Origin: Phaeoceros laevis
Taxonomy: Eukaryota; Anthocerotophyta; Anthocerotopsida; Notothyladales
Assembly: GCA_049999765.1 (NCBI GenBank)
Contig: JBNGIQ010009217.1
Coordinates: forward strand, 42,545-84,842
Direction of reading: 5' to 3'
Length of the DNA stretch: 42,298 nucleotides
Shown one piece after another: positions 8,977 to 18,600 of this stretch. Position 1 is the first letter of the stretch, and each line of letters starts with the position of its first letter. The position numbers and the translations under genes were made by a program. Under the pieces are notes generated by a model that saw only the letters and a list, made by a program, of their open reading frames with translations, did not search any database and was not told the DNA's origin.

Positions 8977-11900
8977 ATGGCTCTCAGCCCGTTGCAGCTG
9001 GATGTCGGCCTCACTGGTCCGGCGTTGACTGCCGGTTTGCCACCAATTCCCCCACTGCGGCGCAAGGAGGAAGTAGCACATGAAACTGGTCGGTTTCAAG
9101 ACCTCAGCCAATTCGTGGCGAAGGTGAGGTGTAGAAAAAGCCAACCGTCCTCTGAAGAAGGAAGAATGCCTCCAGAAAAGCTGCAGAATTTCGTGTGGCA
9201 AGAATTTTTCTCAGATCCGACACAGTGGTGGGACAAGCGACGGGCTTGGGTGGAGTCGCAGCTAGCCTTAAGGGACGCTGGGATTAAGAGGCATCCTGAA
9301 TCTGTATCTACCACAGTTCTAGGGCAAAGAGCTTTGGCACCGCATGAGGCCCATCTGGAGCTTGAAATGTCCAGGGAACTATGTGTGGATGGACGAACTG
9401 TTGACCCTGTCGATGTGTTACACCTTTTGGTGTTACGAGGATGTCATGTACCCAGCACTCTCTTGCACCGTGTCCTCACGAGGTGCATCGCACACAAGGA
9501 CCTGGTTCTGGGCAGACGCATTCATGCTCTCGCTGTCGAAAGCGGGTACGAAGGAGACGCTTTTTTGGCCACCCACCTTATCGGTCTCTATGCTTCGCTG
9601 GGAAGGCTCGAGGAAGCAATGCGAGTCTTCAGCACGGTCTCCACACCAGACGCCTACAACTGGGCTACCATCATCTTTGCATATGCTAGGCATGGCGACG
9701 CTGCACAGGCTTTACGACTGTATGGACAGATGCGGTTGTCCAGCGTTGCACCCGACGACCGTGTTTATGTAGCAGTGTTAAGGGCTTGTGCCACTGCGGG
9801 AGACTTAGTTGCGGGCCAGCAGGTCCATGCTCATATTCTTGCTAGTCCAGGGAAGCCAGATGAGTTTGTTCAACGAGGTCTGCTTGCTATGTACATCAAG
9901 TGTGGGAGCTTAGAGGATGCTCGCAAAGTGTTTGTCAGAATGCCCCAACGAGATGTGGTGACATGGAATGCTATGATTGCAGGTTATGCCCAGCAGGGGA
10001 TTGGTCAGGAAGCTCTTCGTCTTTACAGTACTATGCAACAGGAAGACCTCACTTCTCCGAACTCTGTGACATTTGTGTGCCTCCTTCAGGCATGTGCCAG
10101 TATAGGTGTAGGAGCCCTGCATCAAGGAAGACAGCTCCATGCAGAGATTGAAGAACGAGGACTGTATGACGATGTGGTTCTGGGCGGGAGCTTGCTTACC
10201 ATGTACGTAAAGTGCTGTAGCGCAGAGGATGCTCGCAAAGTTTTCGACAGACTTCCAGAAAGGGATGTGGTGACATGGACTGCGATGATTGCAGGTTATG
10301 CCCAACAGGGGATGGGTCAGGAAGCCCTTGATCTATACCACAGTATGCAACAGCAGGACCTCAGTTGTCCAAATTCTGTTACATTTGTGTGCCTTCTACA
10401 GGCGTGCGCAAGTGTTGGTGTAGGAGCTCTACATCAGGGAAAGCAGCTCCATGCACAGATTACGGGACAAGGGCTGCAAACTGATGTCGTTGTAGGCTCT
10501 AGCTTGGTTAACATGTACACCAAGTGCGGTAGTCTAGAGGATGCTCGCAGCGTGTTTGACAGGCTTCGCTACAGGAATGTAGTTACATGGACCGCGATGA
10601 TTGGAGCTTATGCGCAGCACGGGATGGGTCAAGAGGCCCTTAGTCTTTGCAGTCATATGCAACAAGACGGCATCTCTCCCCCAAATTCTGTTACGTTTGT
10701 GTGCCTCCTACAGGCATGTTCCAGTGTAGGTGTTGGCGCTCTGCGTCAGGGAAAGCAGCTTCATGCACAGATTGAAGAGCAAGGACTGCAAGATGATGTG
10801 GGTGTAGGCTGCAGCTTGGTAGACATGTATGCTAAGTGCGGCAGCTTAGAGGAGGCTCGCAGAGTGTTCGACAGACTCTCTGGGAGAGATGTTGCGACTT
10901 GGACGGCGATGATTGCTGGTTATGTGCAGCAGGGGATGGGTCAGGACGCCCTTAGTCTTTACAGTAGTTTGCAAGAAGAAGGCATATCTCCAAATTCTGT
11001 CACATTTTTATGCCTCTTAGAGGCATGTGCAGTTGCAGCAGGTCTACCTCTGGGAAAGCAGCTTCATGCACAGATTGAGGAACGAGGATTGCAAGCTGAT
11101 GTAGCTGTGGGAGCTGCATTGGTGAACATGTATGCGAAGTGTGGAAGTATGTCGGAGTCGCAGCTAGTGTTTGATTCATTGCCGGGAAGAAGCATTGAGG
11201 CATGGGGTGCACTGATTAGTGGATATGCCCGCCAGGGAGATAGTGAGGTAGTTTTTGCCCTGCTTGAGAAGATGAGATTGGAGGGAATACAACCTAATGA
11301 CATCACGTTTCTTAGTGTGCTGACACTGTGCAGTCATGTGGGTCTAGTGGACAAAGGCCAAAAGTACTTTGAGATCATGAGGACAGATTATGGAATCAGT
11401 CCAACTGAGCACCACTATACATGCATGATGGATCTTTTGGGCCGTGCAGGTCGTCTGGATGAGGCACTACAAATGGCAAAGACCATGCCTTTCCCACATA
11501 ATGGAGCTATGTGGCACACGCTGTTAGGAGCTTGCCAGAAGTGGAACAACATTGAGATTGGGCAACATGCTTTTGAGTCTGCTGTGAGGTTGGATGAAAA
11601 AGATGCTGCATCTTATGTCTTGATGTCCAACATCTATGAAAGGGCTGGGATGTTGGAGGAGGCAAACAGGATGCATGCAAGAAGAGTACAATGTGGGGCA
11701 TGGAAGAAACCAGGGCAGTGCTGGACTGACATGGGCGGAGTGGTTCACACGTTTGTAGTTGGAGACAAAAACCATGTTGAGAGGGAATTCATCAACGAGT
11801 CAATTGCTGGTTTGCATCCAATCTCCACACTGCAGCACATGCAAGGACCAAAACCTGAGACTGCTAGGATGGAAACCCTGAGCCACGTCACAGGGAAGGT

Positions 11901-14703
11901 GTGGTATGGGAAAAACCAAGCAACCTGTGGAGAGGAAGGAATGCCTCCAGAACAGCTGCAGGACTTTTTATGGCAAGAGTTTTTCTCAGATCCAACACAG
12001 TGGAGGGACAACAGACAGAGAAAACCGACTTCTAGGCATCCTGATTTTAAGCACAAGAAGTCCAAGGTCGCCCTGTGGCTAAACAATCGGCACAAGCCTG
12101 CCTGGGTGGACTCGCAGCTAGCGACATGGGATGCTGGGAGGAAAAGGATTCCTGAGTCTGTATCCAACTCAGGTCAAGGTCATGGAGCTTTTGCAGCGGA
12201 TGAGCTACATTTGGACATTGAGATGTGCAGTAAACTATGTGAGAATGGACGGATCATTGAAGCTGTGGATGTGTTGAATGTTCTGGTGCAACGCAGATGC
12301 CATGTACACAACAATCTCTTCTATCGTGTCCTCAAGAGGTGCATCGCAAACAAGGACCTGATTCTTGGCAGACGCATCCATGCTTTGACTATTGAAAGCG
12401 GGTATGAAGGAGATGCATTCTTGGCCACCCATCTCATTGGTCTATATGCTTCGCATGGGAGGCTTGAGGAAGCAATGGGAGTCTTCACCAAGGTTTCTAT
12501 ACCAGATGCTTATGTCTGGGCTACCATCATCTTCGCATGTGCTAGACATGGAGCGGCTGCTCAGGCTATACAATTATACAAGCAGATGTGTCAGTCAACC
12601 GTTGAGCCTGACAATCGTATATACGTAGCAGTTCTAAAAGCTTGTGCAACTGCAGGAGATCTAGTCGCGGGCAAGGAGGTCCATGTCCGTCTTCTTGCTA
12701 GTCCAGGGAAGCCAGACATGTTTGTGCAAACAGGTCTGCTTGCTATGTATGCAAAATGTGGGAGCTTAGAGGATGCTCGCAAAGTGTTTGCCAGCCTTCC
12801 CGAAAGAGATGTGGTGACATGGAATGCGATGATTGCAGGCTATGCCCAGCAGGGGATGGGTCAGGAAGCCCTCAACCTCTTCAATAGTATGCATCAGGAA
12901 CACCTCACTTCTCCTAATCCTGTTACATTTGTGTCCCTCCTACAAGCATGTGCAAGTGTAGGTGTAGGAGCTCTGGATCAGGGGAGACAGCTCCATGCAC
13001 AGATTGAAGAAAAAGGACTGCATACCGATGTGGTCCTGGGTGGGAGCTTGCTTAACATGTATGTTAAGTGTGGTAGTCCAGTGGATGCTCGCAGAGTGTT
13101 TGACAGACTTCCAAAGAGGGATGTGGTGACATGGACCACCATGATTGCAGGTTATGCTGAGGAGATGGGTCAGGAAGCCCTTAATCTTTACGCCAGTATG
13201 CAACAGGAAGGCCTCTCTCCTCCAGATACTGTAACATTTGTATACCTCCTGCAAGCATGTGCCAGTATAGGTGCAGGAGCTCTGCATCAGGGAAACGAGC
13301 TCCATGCGCAAATTGAAAAACGTGGACTGCAAGATGATGTGGTTCTTGGTGGCAGCTTGGTGAACATGTATGTGAGGTGTGGTAGCTTAGAGGATGCTCG
13401 CAAGGTGTTCGACAGACTTGCAGACAGGAACGTCGTGACATGGACTGTGATGATTGCAGGTTATGCCCAGCAGAGGATGGGTCAGCAAGCCCTTAGTCTG
13501 TACAGTAGTATGCAAAAAGAGGGCCACTCCTGTCCAGATCCTGTCACATTCGTTTGCCTCCTGCAGGCATGTGCTAGTGTAGGTGTGGGAGCTCTGCATC
13601 AGGGAAAGCACCTCCATGCACAGATTGAAGAAAAAGGCCTGCAAGCTGATGTGGTGCTAGGCTCCAGCCTGGTCAACATGTATGCAAAATGCGGCAGTAT
13701 AGAGGAGGCTCGCACTTTGTTTGACAGACTACCGGACAGGAGTGTTGTAACATGGACAGCGATGATTGCAGGTTACGCCCAGCAGGGTATGGGTCAGGAA
13801 GCCCTTAGTCTCTACAGTAGTATGGAACAGGAAGGCCTCTCTCCACCAGATTCTGTTACAGTTGTATGCCTCCTCCAGGCATGTGCAATTGTAGCATGTC
13901 TGCCTTTGGGAAAGCAGCTCCATGCACAGGTTCTGGAACGAGGGCTGCAAACTGATGTGTGTGTTGGAGCTGCATTAGTAAACATGTATGCGAAATGTGG
14001 GAGCATGTTTGATTCACAGCAGGTGTTTGACTCATTGGCTGAAAGAAGTATTGAGGCATGGAGTGCACTGATTAGTGGATATACTCGCCAGGGAGATGGT
14101 GAAGTTGTGTTTGACTTGCTTGACAGGATGACGCTGGAGGGTATACAGCCTAATGGCATTACGTTTCTTAGTGTGCTGACGTTGTGCAGTCATGTGGGTC
14201 TAGTGGACAAAGGCCGAAAGTGCTTTGAGGTCATGAGGACAGACTATGGCATTACTGCAACGGTAGAGCACTACACATGCATGATGGATCTTCTGGGCCG
14301 TGCAGGTCTTTTGGACGAGGCGCTAGAGATGGCCAAGGCCATGCCTTGCGCACAGAATGCTGCAGTGTGGCACAGTCTGTTAGGCGCCTGCCAGAAGTGG
14401 AATAACGTTAAGATTGGGGAGCAGGCTTTTGAGTTCGCCATGAAGTTCGATGGGAAAGATGCCGCATCTTATGTGTTGATGTCCAACATTTATGCAAGGG
14501 CTGGTATGTGGGAGGAGGCAAAGGCGGCGCAGGCAAGGAGAGTGCAATGTGGGGCATGGAAGGACCCAGGGCTGTGCTGGACTGACATGGGTGGAGTGCT
14601 GCACACGTTTGCAGCTGGAGACAAGAAGCATTTTGAGAGTGAAGGCATCTGTGCGAAGCTGAAGCAGTGCGAAGCTGGTGCAGCATGTCCCTCCCCAAAA
14701 TGA
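8977..14703 (+). CDS. Giant double PPR protein: two fused PDF-PPR-E genes, both without a working DYW domain
   Basis: One uninterrupted frame of 1908 residues from the first ATG (8977); a stop lies upstream at 8923. It contains two head-to-tail copies of one gene. Copy A has a shortened PDF-like block (TQWWDKRRAWVESQLA), six PLS triplets, E repeats and the start of a DYW domain (PGQCWTDMGGVVHTFVVGD) that stops about 25 residues in. A linker with the usual leader of the family (LSHVTGKVWYGK) runs straight into copy B. Copy B has a full PDF-like block (SDPTQWRDN, HPDFKHKKSK, KPAWVDSQL), six PLS triplets, E repeats and the same truncated DYW start. The frame then ends at 14703, with the rest of the DYW out of frame downstream. 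PPR arrays bind organelle RNA sequence-specifically. Without a deaminase this protein could only bind, or recruit a DYW partner. It may be an expressed gene or a young pseudogene; the long open frame favours some constraint. Confidence 0.88.
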   Translation: MALSPLQLDVGLTGPALTAGLPPIPPLRRKEEVAHETGRFQDLSQFVAKVRCRKSQPSSEEGRMPPEKLQNFVWQEFFSDPTQWWDKRRAWVESQLALRDAGIKRHPESVSTTVLGQRALAPHEAHLELEMSRELCVDGRTVDPVDVLHLLVLRGCHVPSTLLHRVLTRCIAHKDLVLGRRIHALAVESGYEGDAFLATHLIGLYASLGRLEEAMRVFSTVSTPDAYNWATIIFAYARHGDAAQALRLYGQMRLSSVAPDDRVYVAVLRACATAGDLVAGQQVHAHILASPGKPDEFVQRGLLAMYIKCGSLEDARKVFVRMPQRDVVTWNAMIAGYAQQGIGQEALRLYSTMQQEDLTSPNSVTFVCLLQACASIGVGALHQGRQLHAEIEERGLYDDVVLGGSLLTMYVKCCSAEDARKVFDRLPERDVVTWTAMIAGYAQQGMGQEALDLYHSMQQQDLSCPNSVTFVCLLQACASVGVGALHQGKQLHAQITGQGLQTDVVVGSSLVNMYTKCGSLEDARSVFDRLRYRNVVTWTAMIGAYAQHGMGQEALSLCSHMQQDGISPPNSVTFVCLLQACSSVGVGALRQGKQLHAQIEEQGLQDDVGVGCSLVDMYAKCGSLEEARRVFDRLSGRDVATWTAMIAGYVQQGMGQDALSLYSSLQEEGISPNSVTFLCLLEACAVAAGLPLGKQLHAQIEERGLQADVAVGAALVNMYAKCGSMSESQLVFDSLPGRSIEAWGALISGYARQGDSEVVFALLEKMRLEGIQPNDITFLSVLTLCSHVGLVDKGQKYFEIMRTDYGISPTEHHYTCMMDLLGRAGRLDEALQMAKTMPFPHNGAMWHTLLGACQKWNNIEIGQHAFESAVRLDEKDAASYVLMSNIYERAGMLEEANRMHARRVQCGAWKKPGQCWTDMGGVVHTFVVGDKNHVEREFINESIAGLHPISTLQHMQGPKPETARMETLSHVTGKVWYGKNQATCGEEGMPPEQLQDFLWQEFFSDPTQWRDNRQRKPTSRHPDFKHKKSKVALWLNNRHKPAWVDSQLATWDAGRKRIPESVSNSGQGHGAFAADELHLDIEMCSKLCENGRIIEAVDVLNVLVQRRCHVHNNLFYRVLKRCIANKDLILGRRIHALTIESGYEGDAFLATHLIGLYASHGRLEEAMGVFTKVSIPDAYVWATIIFACARHGAAAQAIQLYKQMCQSTVEPDNRIYVAVLKACATAGDLVAGKEVHVRLLASPGKPDMFVQTGLLAMYAKCGSLEDARKVFASLPERDVVTWNAMIAGYAQQGMGQEALNLFNSMHQEHLTSPNPVTFVSLLQACASVGVGALDQGRQLHAQIEEKGLHTDVVLGGSLLNMYVKCGSPVDARRVFDRLPKRDVVTWTTMIAGYAEEMGQEALNLYASMQQEGLSPPDTVTFVYLLQACASIGAGALHQGNELHAQIEKRGLQDDVVLGGSLVNMYVRCGSLEDARKVFDRLADRNVVTWTVMIAGYAQQRMGQQALSLYSSMQKEGHSCPDPVTFVCLLQACASVGVGALHQGKHLHAQIEEKGLQADVVLGSSLVNMYAKCGSIEEARTLFDRLPDRSVVTWTAMIAGYAQQGMGQEALSLYSSMEQEGLSPPDSVTVVCLLQACAIVACLPLGKQLHAQVLERGLQTDVCVGAALVNMYAKCGSMFDSQQVFDSLAERSIEAWSALISGYTRQGDGEVVFDLLDRMTLEGIQPNGITFLSVLTLCSHVGLVDKGRKCFEVMRTDYGITATVEHYTCMMDLLGRAGLLDEALEMAKAMPCAQNAAVWHSLLGACQKWNNVKIGEQAFEFAMKFDGKDAASYVLMSNIYARAGMWEEAKAAQARRVQCGAWKDPGLCWTDMGGVLHTFAAGDKKHFESEGICAKLKQCEAGAACPSPK

Positions 14704-14953
14704 GCAATTTGGCTATGTTCCGTGTGTTGACTTGTCGTTGCAGGACATATCCCATGATGAGGAAGAAGCTGTGTTTTGTGCGAACATCGACAAATTGTCT
14801 CTTGCTTGTACTCTGAACATGACACCTGATGGGACAGCCACACGTGTTGTGCAAGAAGTGTCACACAGCTATCCCTGACATATAGAAAACTAAAACCTAT
14901 GGGATGGAAGTCATGGCAGTGGTACAAATGTCTCATGTGGGGTCTCCTGGTAG
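14680..14953 (+). pseudogene. Decayed DYW domain trailing the double PPR gene
   Basis: In a shifted frame the sequence reads FGYVPCVDLSLQDISHDEE, then VFCANIDKLSLA, where the intact paralogue at 31724-34738 has ELCGHSEKLAIA. The catalytic HSE has become NID, so the zinc-binding His and the catalytic Glu are both replaced. The next part reads TPDGTATRVVQE, after which the CxxC segment is largely deleted. Nucleotide similarity to the paralogue resumes and runs to a TGG-TAG at 14948-14953, matching the terminal Trp and stop. It overlaps the end of the upstream ORF because a frameshift near 14680-14700 separated them. Confidence 0.85.
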
Positions 14954-15639
14954 CCTGGTACTAGGGTTGTCCGAGGTTTTGCGCTATGTCTCCTCGTATT
15001 TTGTAGCCCTTCATTTCTCTGAGAGCGAAACACGATAAATCCTTCTTGCAATTGAATTACCTGGACCAATTGTCCAAATGCACAGCGACACAAAAGACTT
15101 GTCTGGTACAAAACGTTTGGACTCATGTACGAAAAACCGAGAGCTTCTCTTGTCTAGCTATGTCAGGAAAACGAGGTCTGTTAGCGGCAGTGCCCCGTTC
15201 ATACTATGCAACCGTCGTTGACCTCGATGCATGTATACCACAAGCATCGGGCCGGTTTGGTATGGTGACATGCCAACCGATTTATACCTGCCGAAACATG
15301 TATCGATAGCATGTTCAGCTGAGATGGATGTTCAGATAGCGTAGCGAGAGTCCCTTGCATTGTCCTGGAAATCCGCATTAACATGGTTCGCGATAGATGG
15401 TAAGCAGAGTCGGAAGGACAGTCAAGGAGTCACACAGCTCTTGAAGATCTTGTTCCAATGATGGCTATAACCCCGCGCTGGATATCCGGCTGACTGGCCT
15501 GGGTGTGACTAAGATCGGATTGGCACCAACCTGGCTCATTCACGACCTACTGCCTGGGACTGGTGGGTTCGCAGCTCTGAGCCACTTCGCAGGGAAAGTG
15601 TGGTGTGGGAAAAGCCAAACATTCCTAAGAGAGGAAGGT
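14954..15639. other. Spacer and 5' region of the ten-triplet PPR gene
   Basis: No separate gene is supported. From about 15440 the sequence aligns by eye with the start of the 8977 gene, including its initiator ATG (here 15461). A net 4-bp deletion shortly after puts that ATG out of frame with the main ORF, which is open from 15445 but has no in-frame ATG until 15640. Confidence 0.6.
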
Positions 15640-18600
15640 ATGCATCCAGAAGTGCTGCAGGATGTCTTACGCCAAGAGCTTTTCGCAGATGCATCACAGT
15701 GGTGGGACAACAGATGGAGCAAGGTAACTTCCCGGCATCCTCACTTCAAGCACAAAACTTCCAAAGTCGCCCTCTGGCTAACCAGTCGGCAGACGCCTGC
15801 TTGGGTGGACTCGGACGCTGGGAGGAAGAGGCCACCTGATTCTATAGCAACCTCAGTTCAAGGGCACGGAGCTGTTGGAATGTGCAGGATGCTCTGTGAG
15901 GATGAAAGGCCGACTGACGATTTGGATGCAGTGAACCTTCTAGTGCAACGAGGGTGCCATGCACCCAAAAATATATTCTACCGTGTCCTCAAGAGGTGCA
16001 TCGCCAACAAGGACCTGGTTCTTGGCAGACGCGTCCATGCTCTCACTGTTGAAAGTGGGTATGAAGGAGACGCATTTTTGGCCACCCAGCTGATCACTTT
16101 GTATGCTTCGCAAGGAAGGTTGCAGGAAGCAACGCGAGTCTTTTTGAAGGTCTCCATGCCCAACGCCTATAACTGGGCTTCTATAATATTCGCCTATGCT
16201 AGACATGGAGAGGCTGCCCTGGCTATACGACTCTACAAAGAGATGCGCGAGTCGGCCGTTCAGCCCGACAACCGTATTTATGTAGCAGTTGTGAAAGCTT
16301 GTGCCGCTGCGGGAGATTTAGTTGCCGGCAAAGAGGTCCATGCTCATATTCTTAGTAGTCCAAGGAAGCCAGATATTTTTGTTCAAACAGCTTTGCTCAC
16401 TATGTACGCGAAGTGCGGGTGCATAGAGGATGCTCGCAACATATTTGACAGACTTTCAGACAGGAATGTCGTAACATGGACCGCGATGATTGCAGGTTAT
16501 GCCCAGCAGGGGATGGGTCAGGAAGCCCTTGGTCTCTACGATAGTATGTCACGAGATGGCCTCTCTCCTCCTGATTCTGTTACATTTGTATGCCTCCTAC
16601 AGGCATGTGCCAGTGTTGGTGTAGGAGCTTTGCATCACGGTCAGCAGCTGGGTGCACAGATCGCAGAACGAGGATTGCAAGACAATGTGGTTCTAGGTGG
16701 CAGCTTGGTTAACATGTATGCAAAGTGCGGTAGCTTAAAGGATGCTCGTATTGTATTTGACAGACTTCCAGAAAGGAATGTTGTAACATGGACGACGATG
16801 ATTGCTGGTTATGTCCAGCATGGAATGGGTCAGAAAGCCCTTAGTTTGTACCGTCGTATGCAACAGGAGGGCCTCTATCCTCGATGTTCTGTTGCATTTA
16901 TATGCCTCCTGCAGGCATGTGCCCGTGTAGGTGCAGGAGCTCTGCACGAGGGTAAGGCACTTCATGCACAGATCGAGAAACAACGGCTGCAAGCTGATGT
17001 GGTTCTGGGCTGCAGCTTAGTTAATATGTATGCAAAGTGTGGAAGTCTAGCAGATGCTCGCGGCGTGTTTGACATTCTTCCAGTTAAAAATATGGTGACA
17101 TGGAATGCGATGATTGCAGGTTATGTCCAGCATGGGAGGGGTCAGGAAGCCCTTACTCTTTACGACAGTATGCAACAGGAGGGCCTCTGTCCTCCAACTT
17201 CTGCTACATTTGTATGCCTACTGCAGGCCTGTCCCAGTATAGGTGTTGGAGCTCTGCATAAGGGAAAGCAGCTCCATGCTCAGATTGAAGAACAAGCCTT
17301 GCAATATGATGTGGTTATAGGTGGCAGCTTGGTAAACATGTATGTGAAGTGCGGTAGTGTAGAAGATGCTCGCGGCGTATTTGACAGACTTCAAGACAGG
17401 AATATTGTAACGTGGACTGCGATGATTGCAGGTTACTCCCAGCAGGGGATGGGTCGGGAAGCCCTTATTCTGTACACTAACATGCAACAGGAAGGCCTCT
17501 CGCCTCCAGATTCAATCACCATTGTATGCCTCCTACAGGCATGTGCAAGTGTAGGTGTAGAAGCTCTACTAGAGGGAAAGCAGCTCCATGCATACATTAA
17601 AGAACAAGGGCTCCAGAACGATGTAGTTCTAGGCGGCAGCTTGGTTAATATGTACGCGAAGTGCAATAGTATAGTGGATGCTCGCAGTGTGTTTGACAGT
17701 CTCCCAGACAGGAGTGTTGTAACATGGACCGCAATGATTGCAGGTTATGCCCAGCGCGACATGGGTCAGGAGGCCCTTAATATTTACAGTAGTATGCAAG
17801 AAGAAGGCCTCTCGCCACCGGATTCTGTTACATTTGTATGCCTCCTGCAGGCATGTGCCAGTGTAGGAATAGAAGCCCTGCTTCAGGGAAAGCAGCTCCA
17901 TGCACACATTAAGGAACAAGGACTACAAGATGATCCAGTTCTAGGCTGCAGCTTGGTTAACATGTATGCAAATTGCGGTAGTGTAGAGGATGCTCACAGT
18001 GTGTTTGACAGACTTTCAGACAGGAATGTTGAGACATGGACCGTGATGATTGCAGGTTATGCCCAGCTGGGGATGGTTGAGGAAGCTTTCATTCTTTACA
18101 CTCATATGCAACAGGATGGCCGCTGTCCTCCAAATTCTGTTACATTTGTATGCCTCCTGCAGGCTTGTGCCAGTGTAGGTGTAGTGGCTCTGCAGCAAGG
18201 AAAGCTGCTGCATGCGCATGTTGAAGAGCAGGGACTGCAAGATGATGTGGTTTTAGGTGGCAGCTTGGTTAACATGTATGTGAAGTGTGGAAGTGTAGAT
18301 GATGCTCGTAGCGTGTTTGACAGGCTTACAAACAGGAATGTAATAACATGGACTGCGATGATTGCAGGTTATGCCCACGACGGAATGGGTCACGAGGCCC
18401 TGAGTCTTTACAATACTATGCAACAGGAAGGTCTCTCTCCTCCAGACTCCGTTACATTTTTATGCCTCCTACAGGCGTGCGCCAGTGTGGGTTCAAAAGC
18501 TCTGGATGACGGCAAGCAGCTCCATGCACAGATTGAAGAGCAAGGACTGCAAGATGATGTGGTTCTTGGCGGCAGCTTGATTAGCATGTACTGGAGGTGC

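Noticed and set aside
15505-15639. Start of the ten-triplet gene at GTG 15505
   Set aside because: It is not an ATG. The frame is open further upstream and the first in-frame ATG is 15640.
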